From: Phlebotomus papatasi
Lineage: Eukaryota; Arthropoda; Insecta; Diptera; Psychodidae
Assembly (NCBI RefSeq): GCF_024763615.1
Contig: NC_077224.1
Location: 57,546,712 to 57,610,711, forward strand
Length of the DNA stretch: 64,000 nucleotides
Reading direction: 5' to 3'
Positions within the stretch are counted from its first letter, which is position 1. Every line of letters starts with the position of its first letter. A program made the translations under genes and the position numbers. Shown here in pieces: positions 34,048-43,085 of the stretch. Under the pieces are notes generated by a model. It did no database searches, was not told the DNA's origin, and saw nothing but the letters and a program-made list of their open reading frames with translations.

Positions 34048-34284
34048 AGTGTCTGTGTGCGTGTTGAAGAAGCATGGACAAGTGGCTGATAGCACTTATC
34101 AGTTGGGCAGAGATTTACCAGCTGTAATCTCAGTGGTAGAGCCGGTGTCTTTTGACGGAGGAACCTCCTGGTTTTATCGGGAGCCAATCCACCGATATTT
34201 TGGTAGTGTCTAGCCAAAGTGTTATTGTAGCCACTAGTCCGGACAGGGACAAGTTGAAGGGATATTGCAATAAAACCTGAAGAT
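34048..34284 (+). promoter_or_regulatory. Putative 5' UTR of the anoctamin gene, with uORF
   Basis: This stretch is more GC-rich than its surroundings and runs into the presumed start codon. TCAGTG near 34,047 fits the arthropod initiator consensus, with GGACA about 29 bp downstream (close to a DPE position). The start site is a guess. ATG at 34,074 opens an 18-codon upstream frame (MDKWLIALISWAEIYQL, stop 34,125-34,127), which could reduce translation of the main frame. Confidence 0.35.
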
Positions 34285-34297
34285 ATGTACCGAAGAG
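34285..34297 (+). CDS. Anoctamin exon 1 (first 13 coding bases)
   Basis: ATGTACCGAAGAG is followed by a good donor, GTGAGA. The 13 coding bases leave one base over. Exon 2 at 39,827 begins with the two bases that complete a Val codon, so the joined start reads MYRRV followed by NVSEPYEESL. The assignment rests on this phase match, the donor, the same strand, and the lack of another nearby start. A transcript would be needed to confirm it. Intron 1 (34,298-39,826) is 5.5 kb and mostly one transposon. Confidence 0.5.
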
Positions 34298-35186
34298 GTG
34301 AGAATTTGTGGCTTCTTCAGATGCACAAGAATTCTTTCCGTGAAGCGCACATTGTTACCCTCACTGTGTCTCTATTTCCTGCACAAAATATGATCTTTTT
34401 TGCTGTGATCTCTGTTTTGTGGTGTTTCTGTGATCTGGAACATTCCTACAGTGATGTTAAAATACATGATTTATTTTAATACACCGATTCCCAGCAATAA
34501 GCACACAAAATTAAACCACATAAAATTGTTATTGCTGTTATTATTCGTATGTTTTGTCTACATACAGTGAGCGCAAAAATAATAGAATCACTACATGCTT
34601 CTTAACATTATAAGGGCAATATAGACAATACCCAAAAAAATATTCTTTAAAAAATGTATTTAATCATTCCTGATTTTTTTTAGTCATTTCCCTTAACAAT
34701 TAATTAAAATTGGCAAAAATAACATTAAGATGTACTGTTTTTTTTTAAATTTATTCAATGAAATATTTATTTTAGTAATTCAACCCTTTCCGACAAACTA
34801 TTATGAACGCAGAAACACCTTATTTTTATTTGCAATTAACTTATTGGGACTGAATTAAGCTCTGGTTTATCCGATGAGATGAAAAGGTAGTTTTACTGAG
34901 TAAAAATTTGAGTGACAGATCGGCTAATCGGCGCCGATGTGTCTCTGCGATCGGGTGATCGGCAACCAAAAGGAATCCTGAATGGGTGACCTTTTTTGAA
35001 TTTATTATTTACTTATTTGTTAATTATTTAGTGACCGAAAATGATTTCCCAAAAAAATGTACAGTATTTAAGGTAAAACTAAGCAGTAAAAGAATCAATT
35101 TTCTAAGTAAAAAAAAATAAATTTGGATAGTCAAATATTGAAGTGTGGTCAATACAAAAACCTATAAGTTTACAGAAATGGGTGTA

Positions 35187-35512
35187 CAGTAGAGTCTCGC
35201 TATAGGCCATCGCTCTATAGTCCACAATTTATCGACCGTTGATTTCAAAACAATGATTTTAAGTTACGTTATGTTTTTTAGTATGCGACATGCATAATTA
35301 TTTTAATATTTTTGGCAAACTTTATTAAGTAGTTGTGATAATTGTGATCCATAATGAAGAGAGCGAGGACAAGTACCACAATCGCAAAGAAAGTGGAAGC
35401 CGTCGAGCAATTTCAATACTAAAAATCGTTGATAATTTTAAAAAATTACATGGACTGTGCGACTCAAGTGTCAAATTTGAAACCAAATATGGACTATAGC
35501 GAGACTCTACTG
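35187..35512. mobile_element. pogo-like MITE with transposase relic, 326 bp
   Basis: The left end CAGTAGAGTCTCGCTATAG and its inverse at the right are flanked by TA on both sides. ATG at 35,354 opens a 22-codon frame, MKRARTSTTIAKKVEAVEQF then QY and stop. This looks like the very N-terminus of a pogo/CENP-B-type transposase (basic start followed by the first HTH helix). It is therefore a deletion derivative of a coding element. Confidence 0.75.
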
Positions 35513-35854
35513 TAATTTAAATAATTAGCGTATGAAATGTTTGCAGATAAAATAAAAAGCTGTACATATTTTTACTGAAATTATTTCTAACACGTTCTAA
35601 ACAAAATTAAGATTTAACAGACACTTAAAAAGAATTCGGTTTGAGTCCCCTTTCGATTTTCCAAAATATTCTGACATTATTCTTTTTTTAATCTCATTCA
35701 GTTAATTTCATTTTACATATTTTAATATTAAGAATAAAATGCCGCTGATTAAAGTTTACTCATGATACCATTTCTTAGGCTCGCAGTGAGTCAAAACAAG
35801 TTGAAGTGCACATGGCAATTGGTCGAGAACAGTCGCAAAGATAATCAGAACCAG

Positions 35855-36060
35855 GGTCCCCATAGCTCAGGTGGTAAAACATTCGTCTAGATAGGACTCC
35901 AGTTCAAGCCTAATATAATAATAATATATTTCTGATTCATGTCCCTGTACATAGATTAGTACATGATGGATGGACGCAGGAATTTTTTCCTGTATATTTG
36001 GGTGAAATTTGTCGAGTTGGGAATCGCTAGTTTGATTGTCATCTCTCTCTATAAACAAAA
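35855..36060 (+). mobile_element. tRNA-derived SINE, plus strand
   Basis: CATAGCTCAGGTGGTAAAAC near 35,861 resembles an A box and AGTTCAAGCC at 35,901 a B box, spaced as in tRNA genes. A TAATATAATAATAATA tract and a non-tRNA body follow. The tRNA arms do not pair well, so this is a SINE head and not a tRNA. The end is approximate. Confidence 0.6.
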
Positions 36061-36479
36061 ACAAAAATTTTTGGGATTACGTACCGAGCGAACAGTATTC
36101 TGTTCAAAAACATTTTAAAAGAAATTTAAATTTTTGTTAATTAATGGATATTAAACAACGGACTCCCCAAAACCCGTGTCTCCTGGGTAAGAAGGTCTGT
36201 GACCTCAAGTTTTCACCTTGTTTCACAGTACTAAAAAAAAGAAAAAAAACTCGCAATCCCAATAGGGATAATTTAAATTTTGTAATAGTTCTTTTAAAAG
36301 AGTGTTGTTGGAAATCCAATAAATGTAGTTTATCTTATTGGTTTTCCTAAAACTTGCTCTTAATAAATTTAAAATTGAATAAAAATATGACTGAAAAAAG
36401 CTTTTGCCAAATAATTATGAAAAGGATGTTCTTCCATTCAGAACATTCTTTCAATTGGATCTTGTTAAAAGTTAGTCAA

Positions 36480-37820
36480 AAGGATGTTTTTCAATATGAA
36501 ATATATGAAAAAGTTTTGTCAAATTGATGAACAACATCCTTTTGACAAAATTTTAACAAGATCCATTTGTCCGCTTAACACATTTTTTTTTTCAAAGTAT
36601 ATATTGCTTAGTGTGCAATCTCAAACATTAAGTTTCTCTATAAGTGCCTTGCTCTTCCGGAAATTTCCCAAGATTTTTTTTACAGCATTTTGTTCGTACA
36701 GGCTACTGCTTTCTCATTCTCTCGCATTGTAATTTTGAGAAACATAAGAAGTGTCCGATATTACAAACAGTCCGAAATTTGGCATAATTCTCCTACTCTG
36801 AAAAAAGTCTTTTCAAATTAAAAAGAAAAGTTTGTCAAAAGGATGTTCTTCTGTACTGAATATGAAAAAGTTTTGTCAAATCAACGGCCAATTGGATCTA
36901 GTTAAAAGTTTGTGAAAGGGAGGTTTATATAATAATAATAATAATGTTGGCACAAAATTCAATGAAGGAACAAGGTCTTCCCGCAAGGGGATTTCTAGAC
37001 ATGTATTATTTTTTCTTGTAAGGGATGGGATTGTCAGTCCCATGCCCGTGGAATCAAGGGCAGTGAAGCTCGCTGGATGCAATCCGAACACCTTTAACGG
37101 CAGAAAAATTCCTGGTGACCTAAAGGGGTTCGAACCCGGGACACTTGCACCATAGAGCTAGTGCTCTACCACTTTACCCATTGAGTGCCCAAAAGCTAGG
37201 CAATCAGTAAATAAAGTAGTTTTCATTTTTTTTTTAAATTTGTAACGATTTTAATTTGAATTCTAATTTCTTAAGAACTTTAGAAACTTGAGAAAATTTG
37301 CATCAAGGTTTGCATCAATTTGTATCAAGGTTAAGTGGTACACCAATCCAAGAAAAGTGTCTCCCTTGAAAAGCATTTAAAGAAATAAACGTAAAAAAGT
37401 CACATTTCTCTTGACTTCTAACCGAGAAACATAGAGAGAAAAGTGTTGACTTAGAAATTAAGAAACTCTCTTATCAAATGTAACTGCTGTATTATTTGAA
37501 CATTCACCCTGGCGAGTTAGAACAACCTAGAACTTACACTAGGGAGGTTTATACATATAAAATAAGGGAAAAAGTTTTGTCATTTGTAAAGAACATCCAT
37601 TTGACAAAATTTGAATAACATCTATTTGTCTGCTTATTAAAACTTTTTCTTTCAAAATAGTTATTGCTTTGTGTGCAATATCGGACACTAAGTTTCTCGA
37701 AGCATTTTTCTCTTCCGGAAATTTCCCAAGATGTTTTTTAACAGATTTTCGTTCGTAAAGGGTACTTTTTGTTGCTTTCGCGTTGTAGAACCTCTAGAAA
37801 AAAAAATGAAATTTTGAGAA
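36480..37820 (-). pseudogene. Duplicated pogo-type transposase N-terminal relics
   Basis: About 36,480-36,740 and 37,560-37,820 are direct repeats (shared CTCTTCCGGAAATTTCCCAAG, TTAGTGTGCAAT-type and TTTTGTTCGTA-type phrases). On the minus strand both give the pogo HTH start. The 37,688-37,800 copy reads RKQQKVPFTNENLLKNILGN then FRKRKMLRET; the 36,640-36,700 copy reads LYEQNAVKKILGNFRKSKAL. Stops and truncation follow. Between them is the SINE at 36,929-37,189. Inverted GGATCTTGTTAAAA / TTTTAACAAGATCC phrases near 36,458 and 36,550 mark internal rearrangement. Confidence 0.5.
36929..37189 (-). mobile_element. tRNA-derived SINE, minus strand
   Basis: On the minus strand it begins GGCACTCAATGGGTAAAGTG, has an A-box-like GTGGTAGAGCAC and a B box GGGTTCGAACCC at 37,126-37,137, then a ~170-bp body (GCATCCAGCGAGCTTCACTG, GGGACTGACAATCCCATCCC), and ends in an (ATT)n tail near 36,930-36,945. 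The short trinucleotide tail is a common SINE ending. The cloverleaf is broken: acceptor and T stems do not pair. Confidence 0.75.
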
Positions 37821-38104
37821 ATACAGTAGACTCTCTTAAATTCGGGCATTTGGCACCGAAATGTCACTCGAATTAGTGATAAATTCGGGCAACAAACTTT
37901 TTGAAATGCAACGATTTTCTGTTCATCTGCATGCACATATTTAATATACATACTCATATACTTATATTGTAAATTGCATGAAAATTCCATAACGATGCAA
38001 ATTACATCAAAACTAAGATAAACTGTGGCAAATTTAAGGATATTTGCTTCATTCAATGATCACAATCAACCTTCAAAAATGTCGATAAACTTTTTTCGAA
38101 TTTA

Positions 38105-39325
38105 GGGGAATGTAGGCATGGTTCGCATAAAGTGAACCTTCAAACGATGCGAATTTTCTCTTTGTTTGCAAAGAACTGCACAGTAAAAAAAATTAAAACT
38201 ATTATAGTGTGTAATCTTTCACACCACTATTATAGTGTTAAATTTGGAAAAGGTGTTTAATTTAAAATTGTTTAATATAAAGTAGTTGATTTTCAAGATG
38301 TTGAGTTTGGAATTGTTGAATTTAAAAATTGTTGAATTTTTATGTGTAAATTCAAAAATTGTTGAATTCTGTTTATTGTTAAATTTTCTTTTCATTTCGA
38401 AGATTTTGATTTTTTTGTCTTTAGACATTTTTATTGGTTTTTCCCTGTATTCGGGATCCCCCCTAATGCGAAATGATTACATCGGATGCTCGGATCTTCA
38501 CGATATACTTATTATGCATATAAATATTTGATGTTCTATATGACTTTTGCCCAATGAAAATCATCTCGACTGAAGTATAAGTCTTAATTGGAAATTCAAC
38601 AATTTTTACACAACTTTTGTTTAAAAATTCAACAACTTTTGTCACAAAATTCAACAACATTTGTCTGAGAATTCAACAACTTTTGTTTAAAAATTCAACA
38701 AATTTAGTTGAAATACACAAGGCTTCACACTATAATAGTGTTAAAAATTATGATCAAACTATAATAGTGTTAATTTTTGATCATGTGACCATAAATACCA
38801 TAAAGTTGTGTATTTTTTCACACTATAATAATGTGAAAAACTGTAGTCATACCTATAATAGTGGTAATTTTTAGAATTTGTCAAACAGTTTTAAATCACG
38901 AAACATTGTTGAAAAATTTTTATGATTATAACAGTGAGAAATTTTACACCGATCGCAATTAAAATTTATGCGATTTCACAATATTATAGTGTTAAAATTT
39001 TACACATTTTCAAATTAAACAACATTGTTGAAAATTTTTCAACTAATAGTGGTGATTTTCAATCCCGTTACAATAAATTACCAAAATATTGTGCATTTTT
39101 TAAACATTTTTAAATTAAACAACTAAAATGGTCGATTTTGCACTATTATAGTAGTAAAATTTTACACAATTTTTTACTGTGTGACTTACCATTTCTTATC
39201 TCGTCTCATGATCTTAATAGTTATCTATCTTATGGCTAAGAAATGACGAACTAGCTTTTTGCAAACTAAGAGAAAATTTGCGTTGTCTGAAGGTTCACTC
39301 TGTGCGAACCATGCCAACATTCCCC
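38105..39325. mobile_element. TA-flanked element nested in the pogo-like MITE
   Basis: The left end GGGGAATGTAGGCATGGTTC, with AAGTGAACCTTCA further in, is matched inverted at the right (TGAAGGTTCACTCTGTGCGAACC region, ending CATTCCCC). TA lies on both sides. It is itself interrupted at 38,179-39,181. Confidence 0.75.
38179..39181. mobile_element. Innermost nested element with CACAGTAAAAAA ends
   Basis: CACAGTAAAAAAAATTAAAA at the left, and TTTTTTACTGTG preceded by AAAATTTTACACAA at the right. Subterminal ACTATTATAGTG motifs recur in both orientations throughout, and the middle is a run of AATTCAACAACTTTTGT-type repeats. No coding frame of note. Confidence 0.7.
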
Positions 39326-39826
39326 TAACTGCCGCCCGAATTAAACCCGATCTCAAAAGAGCCGAATTAGCGAGTCTACTGTATGTGTCCGCTATTCCAA
39401 GCTGTCCGAAATTTAGCACAGTTCCCTTATACAATACTGAACATTTTAGAAGTTGCCTCATTTTCGTTGCGATTCTGTCTTATGATTTTCGCTTAAGATT
39501 TTTTATATTACTTTAAAATTGATTAAATAATATACCAAATTTAAATGTGTGAAATTTTGCAACTGTCCCTATTATTCTTGCGACCACTGTATATTTTTGT
39601 GTACATAACGAATACTCAGGAAGAGAAATGTTTTATTCACGAAATTGTTTTAAAAAAAAATTTGCAAATGTGTTTTATGGATTATTTTGTCCACACGACC
39701 AATTAAAGAGATGATATCACAATGATGTGTAAATTATTTTATACGCACTAGCAATGTATTTTAACATCTCTGTCCTTTGTCCGGGATCAGAAAATGTAAT
39801 GCATCTCTGCTTGGGATCTCTTGCAG

Positions 39827-40182
39827 TGAATGTAAGTGAACCGTACGAGGAGAGCCTGGAGGACATGGACGACAGAGACAGCATATATCTGGACACAATC
39901 TCTGTGGCGTCCGAGGCGATTAATCGTCGATCTCTGACATTGTCTCGTCAGACCATCTACCATTCAGCTGAGGATCTCTATGAGGAGAATGCAGGCCTCA
40001 ATGAAGAAGATGAATTTGATGGTCCAGCGCCAGTGCCGACGACGAAAATCAGCCCAGCAGCTGCAGCATTGACTGGCAACAGCCTGACCAAGTACTGTGA
40101 TGTTCCGGGGAAAAATGATGAGGTTTCTGCACTCCTTATTAAACAAAAACAGACGATAACTTATTCGCAGTGGAAAGCTAGG
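39827..40182 (+). CDS. Anoctamin exon 2 (cytosolic N-terminus)
   Basis: The acceptor ATCTCTTGCAG precedes the exon and the donor GTAAAC follows. It encodes residues 5-123 of the joined protein: an acidic, Ser-rich stretch (EESLEDMDDRDSIYLDTISV) ending ITYSQWKAR. It closes in phase 0, exactly as exon 3 opens. It has no domain of its own; anoctamins typically have a poorly conserved cytosolic N-terminus before the conserved DGxRxxDFVL motif, which here opens exon 3. The open frame continues past the donor to 40,311 but loses protein-like composition and enters a (CT)n tract at about 40,325-40,347. Linking it to exon 3, 21 kb away, is inferred from strand, phase and composition. Confidence 0.65.
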
Positions 40183-41022
40183 GTAAACGATGATTTTCTC
40201 TCTCTGCCCAACAAACATTGCTGGCTGGCTAATTGGACAGAATCGCGCACACAATTATACCCTAACCCAACTCCGTGTTCTCTTGGTGCCTGGGATTGCT
40301 CTGTTTTTTAATCAGTCCTTGTACTCTCTTTCTCTCTCTCTCTCTGTGATTCCCAAATGGGGCTCCTCGTAGGACTCATAACACACACGCACAGTTTTGT
40401 CCTGCGAGTGACTCTGATAATCAGCTAGAGCTAAACTATTGCAAGTTTTCTCCTTCCTCTTTGACCTCCTTTATCGCCCTTTTGTGGCATCCTGGGTGTG
40501 GACCTTTCCATTAGAATAATTGAACAGAAAAAAAAGAGTTGAAAGGAATTTTTAATGTAGCTTTTTAGTGTCTCATTTTTTGTAGAAGGCAAATAGCTTT
40601 GTTTTATTTCAGAGGTCGAATATTTCAGTGATATTTTTAATAATGTCATTTTGTTCTTACTTGGGGGCTCAATATGTTAAGAAAAACTTCAATTTGTTTC
40701 TATTGTTAATATAATTTTTTTTTTAAATATTTTTTTTTTAGCTTTTAGGTTGTGTTCTTAAATGTAAATAGTATGAGAAATAATTTCAAAAGGAAGGGAA
40801 GGGTATTTGGTAGAGTATATTTCTGAAAGATACACCAAAATATTCTAATTTTCTTTTAATTTTTCTACAAAATTAAATTTTTATGGATTTTAAATTGTCT
40901 AAAAAAATAATTTCCTACACTGAGAGAAATCCAAAAAAGTTAAAATAACATTTCGGAAATGTTAATTTTACCCTGCATTATTGTTCCGAAAACGGTGTAA
41001 ATATTATGCTGAAAAATTAATA
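40183..41022. other. Start of anoctamin intron 2
   Basis: A CT-rich microsatellite at about 40,325-40,347, then AT-rich DNA. No gene, SINE or paired terminal repeat recognised. Confidence 0.5.
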
Positions 41023-41351
41023 CAGTGCCCGCTTCGTAATCCGGATGATTGGGGGACAATTTGACAGATGTCCGCTTCGTAATCCGGATGGATTTTTTGA
41101 ATTTGTTCAACGTCTTGAAAATATAATACAAGGTTTTTTTCCGAGAATTAGAATAAAAGTTTTAAAGAAGCTTAAAAAGACAAAATTAGAGAATTCTATG
41201 CTATTATACTTCATTTATTGAACAAAAACTTCACAGGATAATTCATTCTCATTGCTGAACACACATGCATACATAACCTCAAAATGATTTTAAAGGTAAC
41301 CGTCGATAACTCGTCCGGATTACGGCGATCCGGATTAGAGAGCGGGCACTG
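41023..41351. mobile_element. pogo-like MITE, 329 bp
   Basis: The left end CAGTGCCCGCTTCGTAATCC and the inverse of CAGTGCCCGCTCTCTAATCC at the right, with TA on both sides. An internal second TCCGCTTCGTAATCCGGAT phrase near 41,070 and GTCCGGATTACGG near 41,312 extend the fold. Non-coding. Confidence 0.85.
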
Positions 41352-41370
41352 TAACAATATGGACATTGCT

Positions 41371-42164
41371 TTGGGTAGTATTCCGGCCACTTTGAGTGAA
41401 ATACCGGCCACCTTTTTTCAGACCACCTTTTGTGACGCAACGGGTAGAAAATTTCAAAACGTCAATCGGAACGTGTGTAATATTTAGTTTAATACGTTTA
41501 TATGACCCACAAGCCCAAAGATCTTCCGTATAATTTGTCCTGAAGACCTGAAGAGTAGCACCTCAATTTACGCGCAGATTCCCGTAGCAATTTGCCCTTC
41601 CTGAACTCTTCCAAAGCCTTTTCCACATCATCTTTTTCATAGAAGCGATGTTTTTTTCTCTGAACATTGTAGAACCCAGGAATTGAAAAATAAAACACAA
41701 AATGAATAAGAAATGTAGGAGAGCAAAAGATGTTGCCGGAATTGGCAACACTACCTCACCGGAGAGACGCTCACAAACTATATACTTTTTTAAGCGAAAT
41801 ACAGGATCCAGCTGGGGAATTTCACCCGAAACTTAAAGATTGATTCACTATTAACATAAACAGAAGCAATATTTAATGAAAACTAATCAATTTTCATGAA
41901 AAACTCGAAAGGAAAACCTCTTGCACTTCACCACAAATCGTAAAGTTTACAAGTTTTTATAACGCAATTTAAATTCAAAGTATACCTAAAATTTAACGGT
42001 CTTTGTGTTAATACATCCCAAAAGGAATAAATATTTAAAAGCAAAATGAATTCATTGACTATTCGATGATAACATACATAATTTTAATTAATTTAATTGC
42101 ATGGCCGAAATTACACTCAAAGTGGCCGAAATTAGAAGCTGGCCGAAATTTGGCACACTTCCCC
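41371..42164. mobile_element. pogo-like element with HTH relic, about 0.8 kb
   Basis: The inner ends share TTCGGCCACTTTGAGTG-type inverted repeats: TTCCGGCCACTTTGAGTGAA near 41,381, and its inverse near 42,110-42,130. The right terminus ends CACTTCCCC then TA, like the element at 2,331. The left terminus is eroded, so that boundary is approximate. It contains a minus-strand transposase fragment. Confidence 0.6.
41498..41698 (-). pseudogene. Pogo-type transposase HTH fragment
   Basis: The minus-strand frame reads RKKHRFYEKDDVEKALEEFR, then KGKLLRESARKLRCYSSGLQ, then DKLYGR. This is the pattern of the psq/CENP-B N-terminal helix-turn-helix of pogo and Tigger transposases: alternating acidic and Ala/Leu positions, GK, (R)E.AR, then a recognition helix ending in L.GR. 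Nothing downstream resembles the DDE domain, so it is a relic of about 50 residues. Confidence 0.65.
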
Positions 42165-42180
42165 TATGATAAATATTTAA

Positions 42181-42246
42181 GCTAAAAAATGACGATTTTT
42201 TAAATTCTCATATTGAAAATTAATTTTAATTATTTTTTATACTTCC

Positions 42247-42281
<35 letters not shown>

Positions 42282-42549
42282 CAAAACCATTTTGAAAAAG
42301 GAAACTACAATACTCAAACATAAAATTTTTCGTTATAGTGGAAATTATCAGTCATTGGTGTCGTCAGAAAAATTACTTAAATTTTTGGGCTATTTTTTGT
42401 CCCTATCGTTCATATAGACAAAAAATACACCAAATCAGACTCTGTTTGCTTTTCGATGTTTAGATGTAAGACGTTTTAAAAGTTCTGTTTATCGGTTTCA
42501 TTTTTATTGCTGATTTTCGGTCAGCGAAAACTGTCTCGTCGTTAAAGGG
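42181..42549. mobile_element. piggyBac-like MITE related to 17,424-18,892
   Basis: TTAA at 42,177-42,180 and 42,550-42,553. The left end GCTAAAAAATGACGATTTT parallels CATTTTAAAGACGATTGGGT of the other copy, and the right end is CGTCGTTAAAGGG. The last 300 bp align by eye with 18,600-18,892. A 32-base T run lies at 42,249-42,280. Confidence 0.6.
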
Positions 42550-43085
42550 TTAAAAAGGTGTAAAATTAACATTAAAAAATGTTGATAAATATATCTTTAC
42601 ACCTTAAAAGTGTTAAAGTTATGAGGAAAAAAAGTTAATGGCACCCCCGTTTTTTCTCAGTGTATAGTTATTCATATTTTCCTTTGGGAGAGTCCCAAAA
42701 GATTCGAATGAGCTAAGATGATCCTTCAAAATTTTTCTAAACCATTTTTTTAAAGTCATGAAAATTTCAATCGAACTCAGAATTACAGTTCTGTCTCTTT
42801 ATATGCACACTCTCTATATGCACAGCTTTTGTGTCGGTTGCATTCAAAATCAATTTGTTTACATTTTGACAAAGTAATAAAGAAAATTATTTTCTTGGTA
42901 ATTAACTTTTCTCGTTTTTAATTATCTTAATTTTATTTTTTCTGTCTCATATTATAGTTAAAATAACACGGGGAATTCTAGAACAATAAAAAAATAAAAA
43001 TGTTTTAAAAGAAAGAAAAAACCGTTGGGAATTTCAAAAAAGTTGTGCATATTCAGAGAGAGAACTGTCAAAAAAAGTACCCAAA

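Larger units (their letters stand above)
37824..39381. mobile_element. pogo-like MITE interrupted by two nested elements
   Basis: CAGTAGACTCTCTTAAATTC on the left and its inverse GAGTCTACTG on the right, TA on both sides. The uninterrupted relative at 59,361-59,669 is only 309 bp and matches both flanks: GGCACCGAAATGTCAC-type sequence on the left and AAAGAGCCGAATT on the right. The extra ~1.22 kb is the insertion at 38,105-39,325. Confidence 0.8.
34565..39589. mobile_element. Tc1-like element filling intron 1, with nested insertions
   Basis: The left end CAGTGAGCGCAAAAATAATA and the inverse of the right end CAGTGGTCGCAAGAATAATA are terminal inverted repeats flanked by TA (34,563-34,564 and 39,590-39,591). 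CAGTG ends plus TA are typical of Tc1 elements. The 5.0-kb length comes from later insertions: pogo-like MITEs at 35,187 and 37,824, SINEs at 35,855 and 36,929, and a duplicated transposase-bearing stretch at 36,480-37,820. No intact Tc1 transposase remains. If the ends belong together, the element makes up about 91% of intron 1. The stretch 34,298-34,564 before it is plain intron. Confidence 0.6.

Noticed and set aside
37113..37189. Possible tRNA gene on the minus strand
   Set aside because: The B box is perfect but acceptor and T stems do not pair, the anticodon arm is distorted, and a SINE body with an (ATT)n tail follows.
40183..40311. Extension of the exon 2 frame past 40,182
   Set aside because: A good donor (GTAAAC) in the phase required by exon 3 ends the exon at 40,182, and the extension leads into a CT microsatellite.
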